This document shows, piece by piece, positions 1-6,051 of a stretch of DNA of 8,031 nucleotides. Location of the stretch: contig CALBSO010000053.1 in assembly GCA_937968015.1 (NCBI GenBank), positions 1 through 8,031 on the forward strand, read 5' to 3'. A program made the position numbers and the translations under genes. How positions within the stretch are numbered: position 1 is the stretch's first letter; the number at the start of each line of letters is the position of its first letter. The notes beneath the pieces are model-generated. The model made no database searches and was not told the origin of the DNA. It worked only from the letters and a program-made list of their open reading frames with translations. This DNA comes from an uncultured Thermomicrobia bacterium (GTDB lineage: Bacteria > Chloroflexota > Chloroflexia > Thermomicrobiales > JALYUS01).

Positions 1-325
1 GAGATCGCACCCCGTAAACCGGCAATCGGTGAACGAGCAATGCGAGAACGCGCACCCGTTCCGCTTGGCGGAGGACAGTAAGGATGCCCGACCAGACGCC
101 GGTGAGACGGAAACGACGGAAGTGATAGTAAACAGTCTGCCAGGGCGGGAAGTCACAGGGGAGGTAACGCCAAGGGCAGCCAGTTCGGAGCAAATAGAAG
201 ATGGCGTCGAAGACGGTGCGAAGCGTGTGGCGTGGCCAGCGTCTGCGCGTGAGATCAGCCGGGAGGTGCCGTTGCAGGCGAGCCCATTCAGCATCGGACA
301 GGTCGGAGGGGTATGTCGTAGTCAT
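1..325 (-). CDS. IS5-type (DUF4096) transposase, N-terminal part, cut by window edge
   Basis: The minus strand from ATG at 325 reads MTTTYPSDLSDAEWARL, then RTVFDAIFYLLRTGCPWRYLP and FPPWQTVYYHFRRF. This is the N-terminal helical region characteristic of IS5-group transposases with a DUF4096 domain; the DDE catalytic residues would lie beyond the window. The frame stays open to base 1 (108 codons). Family resemblance is strong to about base 47 (RQAERVRV), but the last ~15 codons (ALLVHRLPVYGVRS) do not look like the expected continuation leading to a DSQSVKT-type motif, so the gene may be disrupted or recombined near bases 1-46. The sequence just upstream of the start (about 367-379, minus-strand GTTAGAGCGTGTTTGG) could be the element's terminus, but the matching other end is outside the window. 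The family call is confident; intactness is not. Confidence 0.8.
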   Translation of the reverse strand, partial: MTTTYPSDLSDAEWARLQRHLPADLTRRRWPRHTLRTVFDAIFYLLRTGCPWRYLPCDFPPWQTVYYHFRRFRLTGVWSGILTVLRQAERVRVLALLVHRLPVYGVRS

Positions 326-430
326 GGGCCAGAGCGTACGACGCCATGCCCGTCTTCACATCACCAAACACGCTCTAACACAATACGAACAGGTTCACAC
401 GTATTATCGGCAAAATCTGTATATCTCATA

Positions 431-575
431 CACCCACGCGGCAATCCGCGTGCCGATGACCGCCGCACGCTCGATGCGATCTTCTCCGTCCCACGTACCG
501 GCTGCGCAAGGTGTGACGTACCACAGAAATCTGGCGGACGACTCGACCGCGTACAAGGAACGGGCGAGCCGTAGC
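431..575 (+). pseudogene. Frameshifted remnant of a second IS5-type transposase
   Basis: Plus-strand translation from 431 gives HPRGNPRADDRRTLDAIF, then SVPRTGCARCDVPQ. This matches the typical IS5-family pattern of PRADDRR..LDAI..VLRTGC.WRDVP. After about base 525 the resemblance continues in the next frame as NLADDSTAYKER, corresponding to the family's '...GDDSTAHRRF' segment. The remnant has no credible start, a +1 shift in the middle, a lost Trp in the GCxW motif, and no downstream catalytic domain. It lies on the strand opposite the transposase at 1-325 and differs from it in sequence, so it comes from a different element. Only about 48 codons are recognisable. It could be coincidence in GC-rich DNA, but two consecutive motif blocks in the right order make that unlikely. 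Confidence 0.55.
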
Positions 576-589
576 GACTCGCCCGTTCC
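557..589 (-). terminator. Hairpin downstream of the ABM-domain gene
   Basis: Bases 557-568 (GGAACGGGCGAG) pair perfectly with 578-589 across a 9-nt loop, giving a 12-bp stem. It begins 20 nt beyond the stop codon of the minus-strand gene at 610-1209. No U-run follows on the minus strand, so it is a factor-independent terminator only by position and shape. It also overlaps the end of the IS5-type remnant, so it could partly derive from that element. Confidence 0.55.
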
Positions 590-609
590 CCTCATGGGAA
601 TGCGCCCGC

Positions 610-1209
610 CTACCCCTTGCGCACCGTCCAGGCGACGTCGCCCTGGTGCAACTTGACATCGCTCATGTGCGGCGCCACGTTCGCCTCGCCCCACTTGCTG
701 ATCTCGGGCTGCGCCTGCTCATACGTCTCCTTGGAATCCCACCCGCCGAACGCGATGCGCGTGCCGTCGTCCATCTGCGCCGAGGTGAACGAGTTGAACC
801 CCGGCTGGCGATCCCAGATCGGCATGAACTCGGTGCGGATCTTCTCCGCCAGGTCGGGCGCGCCAGCCTTCGGCGTCGAGATGCGCACCGTCGCATACTT
901 CGCCGTCTTGTCGGGTGCGGTCTGCCCGTGCATCACTGCCACCTCGCCGATGTGGCCCTCCATCGAGACGACGCTCGGCCCCATGTTCTCCTTCACCCAG
1001 CCCGACAGGGTCTTCTCCGCCTGCTCGGCCTGGGCGCGGGTGTCCCACCCGGAGAGCGAGACGAAGGAGTCGGGGCCGGTGGTGACGACGGTGTAGCGCC
1101 TGAGCCCTTCCTGCTCCCGCATCTTCGGCAGCAGTTCGGCGCGCGCCTTCGCCAATGAGGCGTCGAGGGTGCCGGGCTTGACTTGGTAGAGTCCTACGCG
1201 TGCGTGCAT
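610..1209 (-). CDS. Tandem ABM-like (dimeric alpha-beta barrel) domain protein
   Basis: A 199-aa soluble protein with no signal peptide or membrane segment. It consists of two similar ~100-residue halves: GWDTRAQAEQA at 54-64 matches GWDSKETYEQA at 156-166, and each half then has W..EN/W.EAN..P and an HIGEVAV/HQGDVAW strand. The pattern (short strand, helix, PGF/EGL turn, strand, GWD, helix) is that of the antibiotic biosynthesis monooxygenase / dimeric alpha-beta barrel superfamily, in which paired domains form one barrel. Members include cofactor-free monooxygenases, haem-degrading enzymes and proteins of unknown function, so no substrate can be assigned. The ATG at 1209 is preferred over upstream in-frame starts because AGGAAG lies about 10 nt before it and the homology-like sequence begins there. 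The stop is TAG, followed by the 557-589 hairpin. It appears monocistronic. Confidence 0.83.
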   Translation of the reverse strand: MHARVGLYQVKPGTLDASLAKARAELLPKMREQEGLRRYTVVTTGPDSFVSLSGWDTRAQAEQAEKTLSGWVKENMGPSVVSMEGHIGEVAVMHGQTAPDKTAKYATVRISTPKAGAPDLAEKIRTEFMPIWDRQPGFNSFTSAQMDDGTRIAFGGWDSKETYEQAQPEISKWGEANVAPHMSDVKLHQGDVAWTVRKG

Positions 1210-1464
1210 GGTTGGGATCTTCCTGCCGCGCGGGGCGCGGCGGCCACGGTGGGCCGCGGGGTGTGCGGCGAACTGCCGAACCCCAGGGCCTCCATCCACT
1301 CTCGGGCGGGATGTCTGGCGACAGCGTACCACAGATCGCCATGAGATGCGCGTCGCCCGGCGCGGGCGGATCGGACCGCGACGAGAACCGCATCTTCGTA
1401 CACCTGTACTGCCATCAACAGGTTCACAGCCGCGCGCAGAAGCGTGGGGTCGACGGATTGGCTT
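1210..1464. other. Intergenic stretch with no recognisable gene
   Basis: This region separates the ABM gene from the group II intron remnant. Open frames exist on both strands (for example minus 1194-1586 and plus 1200-1466), but none shows a ribosome binding site, a family motif or balanced composition. The last bases before 1465 (GGATTGGCTT) fit the lead-in to a group II intron domain V, so some of this stretch may be decayed intron. No reverse-transcriptase motif was seen. The ABM gene's promoter should lie here; a TACGCT at 1331-1336 on the minus strand is a possible -10 box but lacks a clear -35. Confidence 0.4.
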
Positions 1465-1536
1465 GAGCCGGGTGCGGTGTGAGCCGCACGCCCGATTCTG
1501 AGGGGGAGGGGCAGTGATGTCTCCCTCCTACCCGAC
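1465..1536 (+). ncRNA. Group II intron 3' end: domains V and VI only
   Basis: Bases 1465-1498 form a 34-nt domain V: lower stem GAGCCGGG with CCCGATTC, a two-base CG bulge on the 3' side, and an upper stem TGCGGT/GCCGCA closed by a GTGA (GNRA-class) tetraloop. The AGC catalytic triad is at 1466-1468, but its C1468 faces A1495 instead of the usual G, a C-A mismatch suggesting decay. A domain VI-like hairpin follows (1502-1536), with a G-rich left arm, a right arm CCCTCCTACCC and an unpaired A at 1530, seven nucleotides from the end. This matches the branch-point A and the conserved CTACCCGAC 3' terminus, placing the old 3' splice site after 1536. Domains I-IV and the reverse transcriptase are absent upstream. 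It is therefore a 5'-truncated remnant that should not splice alone. Confidence 0.78.
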
Positions 1537-1635
1537 ACGCGGCCATCTACACGAAATGCCTCTGCTTGGTGAAAAAGCCGTAACACTGGGCCTCATCCTG
1601 ATGCGGACAAGGGTCTGTTTGGACTTGCCCCATCA

Positions 1636-1664
1636 TTGACCGGCGTCCGTCACGATGGTACGCT
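1636..1664 (+). promoter_or_regulatory. Sigma70-type promoter of the subtilase gene
   Basis: TTGACC (1636-1641) and TACGCT (1659-1664) are separated by 17 bp. Transcription would start near 1671, giving a leader of about 35 nt before the ATG at 1706. This also argues against the upstream in-frame start at 1655, which would precede the transcript. Confidence 0.65.
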
Positions 1665-1705
1665 GCGATCGTGGGGAAATAGGTCCAAGGGGGAAGGGGA
1701 AATCG

Positions 1706-3676
1706 ATGACACGACTGATGCGGCAGATCGCGCTGCTTATTCTCGTGCTTGGCCTGCTGGCAACAGCGGTCAGCACGCCCGTTATTGCTGCCGGCCCGGC
1801 GGCACCCTTTAAAGATGGCACCGTGCTCGTCGGCTTCCGATCCGGAGTAGATGACGCCACGGCGGACGCGGTCGATCAACAGGAGGGGGGCAACCACGTC
1901 GCTACGGTGGGCGTGAAGACCCACGTCGTGAAGGTCGGCAAGGGGCAAGTTGCCGCCAAGATCGCTTCCTATAAGAAGCATTCGGAAGTGGCGTATGCGG
2001 AGCCCGATTACCTGCTGCACACGAGCACCGTCCCCAACGATCCGTCATTCGGCCAGTTGTGGGGGATGCAAAACACCGGCCAGTCCGTGCTCGGCACCGT
2101 CGGCACCCCCGGGGCTGACATCAAAGCCGAACCGGCGTGGAGTGTGACTAAAGGCACCAAGAACGTCGTGGTTGGCGTGGTGGACACCGGCATTGACTAT
2201 ACCCATCCCGATCTGGCGGCCAATGTCTGGAGCAACCCGGGCGGTATCGGTGGGTGCCCGACTGGCAGCCATGGATACAACGCCATTACCTCAACGTGCG
2301 ACCCCATGGACGACAACAATCACGGCTCGCACGTCTCCGGCACGATCGGGGCGGTCGGCAACAATGGCATTGGGGTCGTCGGCGTCAACTGGACGACGAG
2401 CATCATGGCGTTGAAGTTCCTCGATGCCAGCGGGTCGGGCTATCTGTCGGATGCGATCAGCGCGATCGACTTCGCGGTCCAGGCGAAGATCGCCGGGGTC
2501 AACGTGCGGGTGCTCAGCAACTCCTGGGGCGGCGGCGGGTTCAGCCAGGCGCTGCTCGACGAGATCAACAAGGCGAGTACCAACGACATCCTGTTCGTGG
2601 CGGCGGCGGGCAACGCGTCGGCGAACATTGATGTCGCACCGAGCTACCCCGCGAGCTACAACACGCCGAATATGATCGCGGTCGCGGCGACGGATGAGAA
2701 CGACGGCCTGGCGTACTTCTCCAACTACGGCGCGACTTCGGTCCACCTCGGCGCGCCCGGCACCAACATCCTCTCGACGGTCATCGGGGGCGCGTACGAC
2801 TACTACAATGGCACCTCGATGGCGACGCCACACGTCTCCGGCGCCGCCGCGTTGATCCTCTCCATGGGGTATCAGAGCGTGGCGAAGTTGAAGAATACGA
2901 TCCTCAGCAGCGTTGATCCCGACCCCGCACTGACGGGAATCACCGTGTCGGGTGGCCGGCTGAACGTCTGCAAAGCGATTCCCGGTTGCGGGACCGCGCC
3001 ACCGCCGGCACCGGACTTCAGCCTCAGTGCGAATCCGACCGGCCTGACCGTGACCCAAGGCGGTGCGGGTGCGAACTCCACGGTGACGATTACCCGGACC
3101 AACGGCTTCGTGGACGCCGTCTCGTTCACCGTAAGCGGGCTGCCGAGCGGGGCGACGGGCACGTTCAATCCGGCGACGACCACAACCTCGGGCACCACAT
3201 CCATTCTCACCGTGACGCCGGGGACGGGGACGACGACCCCGACGGGCACGTATCCGCTGACGATTACGGGCACGAATCCGACGAAGAGCCTGACCCGCAC
3301 CACCAGCGTTACCCTGGTCGTGAATCCCGCCAGCCCACCGCCGACACCGGACTTCAGCCTCAGTGCCACCCCTGCCAGCCAGAGCGTGGTGCAGGGTGCA
3401 GGCACTACCTACACCGTGACGGTTACGCCAACGAACGGGTTCAATAGCAGTGTGAGCCTCCGTGTGAGCGGGTTGCCCGTCGGGGCGACCGCCACCTTCA
3501 GCCCCAACCCGTTCACGTCCACGTCCACGCTCTCGGTGGCAACGACAGTGAGCACGCCGGTCGGCTCGTATCCGCTGACCATCACGGGCACCAGCGGGAG
3601 TCTGACCCGCACTACGACCGTCACGCTGGTCGTGACTGCCGTGGCGACCTGCGTCAACGGTGACGGCCAATGCTGA
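1706..3676 (+). CDS. Secreted S8 subtilisin-like serine protease with two C-terminal Ig-like repeats
   Basis: A 656-aa exported endopeptidase. Residues 1-29 are a signal peptide (MTRLMRQ, hydrophobic core, cleavage near VIAA). Residues ~34-104 form an I9/fervidolysin-type propeptide ending in VAYAEPDY, the usual intramolecular chaperone and inhibitor. The catalytic domain (~110-425) carries Asp160 (VVDTGID), His206 (HGSHVSGT), oxyanion Asn303 (AAGN) and Ser371 (GTSMATPH), so it should be active. Two Ig-like beta domains follow (~436-540 and ~547-644), each starting PDFSLSA and each containing GLP.GAT.TF and YPLTITGT. They are probably for wall or substrate attachment, since no membrane anchor or sorting signal is seen. 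The protein ends CVNGDGQC, whose two Cys may pair; the NGDG resembles half of a calcium loop. The start was chosen because AAGGGGGAAGGGG lies 5-17 nt before this ATG and the signal peptide begins there. Monocistronic, with its own promoter and a strong hairpin after the TGA. Confidence 0.96.
   Translation: MTRLMRQIALLILVLGLLATAVSTPVIAAGPAAPFKDGTVLVGFRSGVDDATADAVDQQEGGNHVATVGVKTHVVKVGKGQVAAKIASYKKHSEVAYAEPDYLLHTSTVPNDPSFGQLWGMQNTGQSVLGTVGTPGADIKAEPAWSVTKGTKNVVVGVVDTGIDYTHPDLAANVWSNPGGIGGCPTGSHGYNAITSTCDPMDDNNHGSHVSGTIGAVGNNGIGVVGVNWTTSIMALKFLDASGSGYLSDAISAIDFAVQAKIAGVNVRVLSNSWGGGGFSQALLDEINKASTNDILFVAAAGNASANIDVAPSYPASYNTPNMIAVAATDENDGLAYFSNYGATSVHLGAPGTNILSTVIGGAYDYYNGTSMATPHVSGAAALILSMGYQSVAKLKNTILSSVDPDPALTGITVSGGRLNVCKAIPGCGTAPPPAPDFSLSANPTGLTVTQGGAGANSTVTITRTNGFVDAVSFTVSGLPSGATGTFNPATTTTSGTTSILTVTPGTGTTTPTGTYPLTITGTNPTKSLTRTTSVTLVVNPASPPPTPDFSLSATPASQSVVQGAGTTYTVTVTPTNGFNSSVSLRVSGLPVGATATFSPNPFTSTSTLSVATTVSTPVGSYPLTITGTSGSLTRTTTVTLVVTAVATCVNGDGQC
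3009..3030 (+). repeat. 22-bp direct repeat, copy 1 (start of first Ig-like domain)
   Basis: Identical to 3345-3366 and 336 bp (112 codons) apart. It encodes the APDFSLSA-type start of the Ig-like repeat. Codon-level identity here, together with near-identity around CGTATCCGCTGAC later in each unit, suggests the two domains arose by fairly recent intragenic duplication. Confidence 0.85.
3345..3366 (+). repeat. 22-bp direct repeat, copy 2 (start of second Ig-like domain)
   Basis: Second identical copy of the sequence at 3009-3030, in the same reading frame of the protease gene. Confidence 0.85.
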
Positions 3677-3727
3677 TGACGATGGGGAGGGACCGCGGGT
3701 ACACGCTGCGGTCCCTCCCCATCGTCA
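3677..3727 (+). terminator. 20-bp perfect hairpin after the subtilase gene
   Basis: Bases 3677-3696 pair perfectly with 3708-3727 around an 11-nt loop (GGGTACACGCT). The stem begins at the base after the TGA stop. There is no T-run on either side, so it may act as a transcript-end stabiliser, or as a bidirectional or U-tract-independent terminator. Confidence 0.75.
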
Positions 3728-3932
3728 CCGTTGACCCATCAACCGGAATCATTTCCGCGCTGCACGTCCCGCGTTCACACGGTCGCGTTGTCGATCCATG
3801 ATCGCGCGGAAGCATCGGTCGACGCGGCAGTGACGGTAGTGGAACTCCGTTCCCGCGCACTCCGGCGATCCTTCGCCCCGAGTCAGCACGGTGCATACGC
3901 CACATGATGGCAGGACCACAACGGACCACAAA
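3728..3932 (+). other. Intergenic region between subtilase and propeptide-like gene
   Basis: No gene supported. A TTGACC at 3731-3736 lacks a convincing -10 at normal spacing, so the promoter of the next gene was not identified. A 65-codon minus-strand frame (3749-3946) encodes a Cys/His-containing peptide but has no ribosome binding site and is not called. Confidence 0.4.
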
Positions 3933-3938
3933 GGAGGA
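3933..3938 (+). promoter_or_regulatory. Strong Shine-Dalgarno of the propeptide-like gene
   Basis: GGAGGA seven nucleotides before the ATG at 3946, inside AAAGGAGGATTTACCAATG. It decides this start over the in-frame ATGs at 3904 and 3907, which lack such a site. Confidence 0.85.
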
Positions 3939-3945
3939 TTTACCA

Positions 3946-4398
3946 ATGGTCACCAATCGCGCGTGCAACCGCTGGAGACATGCCGCCTTGCCCCTGAATC
4001 TGGCCGCCATCCTGCTGGTGCTGCTCGGCGGCCCGAAGACCTTCGCCTGGGACGCTGCTGCCGACGGCTCCGCGCCGTCCTGCACGCCCCCAGACAATGC
4101 CGCCACAGCCGTCAGTTCGCCGCCCGGGACGGTGATGACTGCGGATGGTCGGCGGGCGGCCGCGGGACGCATCATCGTCGGCTTCCAGGATGACGTGAGC
4201 GACGCCGAGCAAGCCGACATCCATTGCCAGGCTCGGACGCGCGGTGCGCCGCCGGCGACGGTCATCCGGTCGGTGGGATCGGTGGGGCAACTCGTCGATG
4301 TCTCTGGAGCGGTGTCGCTCGAGGTGGCGATCGCAGCCTACCTCGCCGACCCGCGCGTCCGGTATGCGGAGCCGGATTACGCGGTCGCAGCCGCGTAA
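3946..4398 (+). CDS. Secreted stand-alone subtilase-propeptide-like protein
   Basis: A 150-aa protein with a basic start (MVTNRACNRWRH), a hydrophobic segment LNLAAILLVLLGG and likely cleavage near KTFA, so it should be exported. After a ~45-residue Ala/Pro-rich linker it contains GRIIVGFQDDVSDAEQADI, later VSLEVAIAAYLADP, and ends VRYAEPDYAVAAA. These are the hallmark segments of an I9/fervidolysin-type propeptide: IIVGF at the first strand and VRYAEPDY at the end, just where the protease domain normally begins. Compare DGTVLVGF and VAYAEPDY in the upstream subtilase. No Asp/His/Ser domain follows; TAA comes at once. Three Cys (one in SCTPPD, one in IHCQAR, one in the signal peptide region) are unlike the partner's propeptide. 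Possible roles are folding catalyst or inhibitor acting in trans on the neighbouring protease, or the residue of a lost protease. The strong ribosome binding site and intact frame favour a live gene. Confidence 0.8.
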   Translation: MVTNRACNRWRHAALPLNLAAILLVLLGGPKTFAWDAAADGSAPSCTPPDNAATAVSSPPGTVMTADGRRAAAGRIIVGFQDDVSDAEQADIHCQARTRGAPPATVIRSVGSVGQLVDVSGAVSLEVAIAAYLADPRVRYAEPDYAVAAA

Positions 4399-4540
4399 GA
4401 TTCTCTGCTCCTGCGTTCCGACGAAGCGCTGCCGCCGGATTCGGGCGTACGTTGCTGCTCTCCATTGTCGTGTAGTGATATACGGCTGGCCTGCGCACCG
4501 AAAATGGTACCGTCTCGAAACGGTTCAGGCTGCGATCGGC
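4399..4540. other. Spacer between propeptide-like gene and insertion sequence
   Basis: No gene and no protease-like coding sequence in any frame after the stop at 4398. A weak hairpin, ACCGT/ACGGT with a six-base loop near 4509-4524, is the only possible terminator seen. Confidence 0.4.
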
Positions 4541-4549
4541 GTTTGGCGT
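4541..4549 (+). repeat. Target site duplication, left copy
   Basis: GTTTGGCGT, identical to 5954-5962 and immediately outside the left terminal inverted repeat. A C precedes both copies, so a 10-bp duplication is also possible. Confidence 0.85.
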
Positions 4550-4573
4550 GGTTGCGTCTCAAAGTCGGTCGGT
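4550..4573 (+). repeat. Left terminal inverted repeat
   Basis: Begins GGTTGCGTCTCAAAG and pairs with the reverse complement of 5930-5953 at 22 of 24 positions (mismatches at the third and sixteenth bases). It overlaps the last codons of the transposase. Confidence 0.9.
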
Positions 4574-5860
4574 TGATGGAGAAAGGGCAGAGGCGAGCCG
4601 CGCGTCCCACTCGTCATTGAGCCGTGCGACCCGGAGTGCGACCATCTCTTCTGCCCGATCCCGTCGCCAGCGCATCCCCCGTCGCCCCTTCATCCGCCGA
4701 TTGACGATGATATCCACGCCTTTCTCCACCGTCCCGCTGCCAATCGTCTGTCCTGCCGCCCGGCGTACCGCATAGTTGGGAATCTGTGCCGCGTGCGCGC
4801 GCAGAAACTGGGCAAACTCCCTCAGCGCGCGGTGCGGATGCTGCTGCATCTGTGCGAGCAGACGCAAGGCTTCGGGGAGGTCGCCGCAGTCCAAGGCATC
4901 CTCAAGACGCACACTCCATGGTTGGCGCACTGTCTTGTCCGGCACCGCTGCGCGCGTCGCCCGACGGCGGGCATCACGCATACTGCCCAGAGGGCACCCG
5001 CAGCGGTCGAGAATCAGGGCTGCATCGGGCAATACCTCCGCCCCGAGTCGCCAAATCCATGCCGCGCCGTCACCGAGCACCGTTTGCTCGACCGCAGCAA
5101 AGCCCCCGATCCGATCAAGCGCCGCCGTCACCAGCGGTGCAGAGGGGGCAATCCCCTGTGCGGTTGCCGCATAGCGCCGCTGCATCAGTCGCGTGCGCGT
5201 CACCCCGCACGCTTCGCTGCCGGTATGCACGACGCCGACTTTCACCTCCATGCCGTGCGGGGTATCCCGACTGTGGATCCACGCGCCATCAAGGACGACC
5301 TCGCCGGCGGGGATCGGGCAGATTGGTGCGGGCGCGGTGGCGGGCGGCGCAGACGCGGTGTTCGCTTCCCGGCGCTGTTGTGCTGCGACCGCGTGACCAA
5401 CCGGGGCAAGCACGCGGCGCACCGTTTCCACCGCGAGCGGCACGCCGCGCACACTGGCGACCACTGCTGCCGCTTGGCGCTAGGGCCAACTCACCCCACA
5501 TACCGTCACCAACGCACGTAACCCCGGTGTGCAGCACCCGCGACCAAGCGCGGGAGTGAGCAGGGCATCGTCAGGTTGGAAATGGTGTCCGCACGTCACG
5601 CACCGTTGCCGCTGTCGCCGCACAGAGACCGAACCGAAGCAGGTTTCGCGGTGACGGGGTTTCGTCCCCGCGTGCTGCTGGATTGCTCCCTGACAGCGCG
5701 GACACGCAACTGGCAGACGCACCGCTGCCTGCGCCGCCCATGCCTGTGCGAACGCCTGTTGCTGGACGACGGATCCCCATGCCCGCACCACCGCTTCGAG
5801 TGCTTCCACGGTGAGCGGCGCATCGGGCAACGTGAGTGGGTGTGTTATCATCACTTCCAT
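4559..5860 (-). pseudogene. ISKra4-like transposase interrupted by one in-frame amber codon
   Basis: From ATG at 5860 (GAGG 8 nt upstream) the frame runs 433 codons to TGA at 4559-4561, broken only by TAG at 5480-5482 (codon 127). Both halves are in the same frame, so this is a single nonsense change, probably CAG to TAG, rather than a frameshift. The N-terminal half has a zinc-ribbon-like pair, CPRC at 53-56 and CVTC at 87-90, then TPGLRALVTVCGVSWP up to the stop. Sequence resumes as RQAAAVVASVRGVPL and ETVRRVL, a helix-turn-helix-like block. The DDE-type domain shows VLDGAWI (Asp191), GDGAAWIW (Asp264) and IGSGTVE (Glu379), then NRRMKGRRGMRW. All key blocks are present, so suppression of the amber would give a full-length enzyme. 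A start at GTG 5464 would give a catalytic fragment without the zinc ribbon. Confidence 0.85.
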
Positions 5861-5929
5861 AGGAGCCTCTTTCGGTGTGTCGGTGGTCAGCCAATACACC
5901 AGAATACGGCTCCTCCTCCTTTCCTGCCC

Positions 5930-5953
5930 ACCGACCGGCTTTGAGACGCATCC
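5930..5953 (-). repeat. Right terminal inverted repeat
   Basis: On the minus strand it begins GGATGCGTCTCAAAG. It is the partner of 4550-4573 and lies about 70 bp upstream of the transposase start. Confidence 0.9.
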
Positions 5954-5962
5954 GTTTGGCGT
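5954..5962 (+). repeat. Target site duplication, right copy
   Basis: GTTTGGCGT, identical to 4541-4549. Confidence 0.85.
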
Positions 5963-6051
5963 CGCTTCTTGCATTCCAGAGCGGCAACCTGCTATGCTCG
6001 ATTGAGTAGACAGAATATCCTTGGGTGTTGAAAATCTCTCCGTGACGGCCT

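Larger units (their letters stand above)
4550..5953 (-). mobile_element. Complete 1404-bp insertion sequence, ISKra4-like
   Basis: Bounded by 24-bp terminal inverted repeats (4550-4573 and 5930-5953; 22 of 24 match) and a 9-bp direct repeat GTTTGGCGT on both sides. It contains one transposase frame on the minus strand, whose stop codon lies inside the left repeat. The transposase has the N-terminal zinc-ribbon-like CxxC pair, a GDGA.WIW block and a SGTVE...RMK...GMRW block, typical of ISKra4 and, more distantly, ISLre2 families. Intact ends and an exact target duplication indicate a fairly recent insertion. The empty site can be read by joining 4549 to 5963. Confidence 0.9.

Noticed and set aside
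1194..1586. 130-codon minus-strand frame upstream of the ABM gene
   Set aside because: It runs through the group II intron domain V-VI and has no start signal or recognisable motif.
1655..1705. Upstream in-frame start of the subtilase giving 17 extra residues
   Set aside because: It lies before the predicted transcription start, has no ribosome binding site, and would put charged residues ahead of a perfect signal peptide.
2291..3670. 459-codon open frame antisense to the subtilase
   Set aside because: Arg/Gly-rich shadow of GC-rich coding DNA with no domain and no ribosome binding site; the plus strand encodes an unmistakable protease.
3749..3946. 65-codon minus-strand frame with Cys/His residues
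   Set aside because: No ribosome binding site, and the CxxxC/His spacing matches no zinc-binding family I recognise.
4244..4576. Idea that the insertion sequence truncated the propeptide-like gene
   Set aside because: The gene's TAA (4396-4398) is 151 bp before the element, and rejoining the empty site does not restore a protease frame.
5464..5482. Programmed -1 frameshift producing the transposase
   Set aside because: The two halves are in the same frame (510 bp, 170 codons between their track starts); only a stop codon separates them, so no frameshift is needed.
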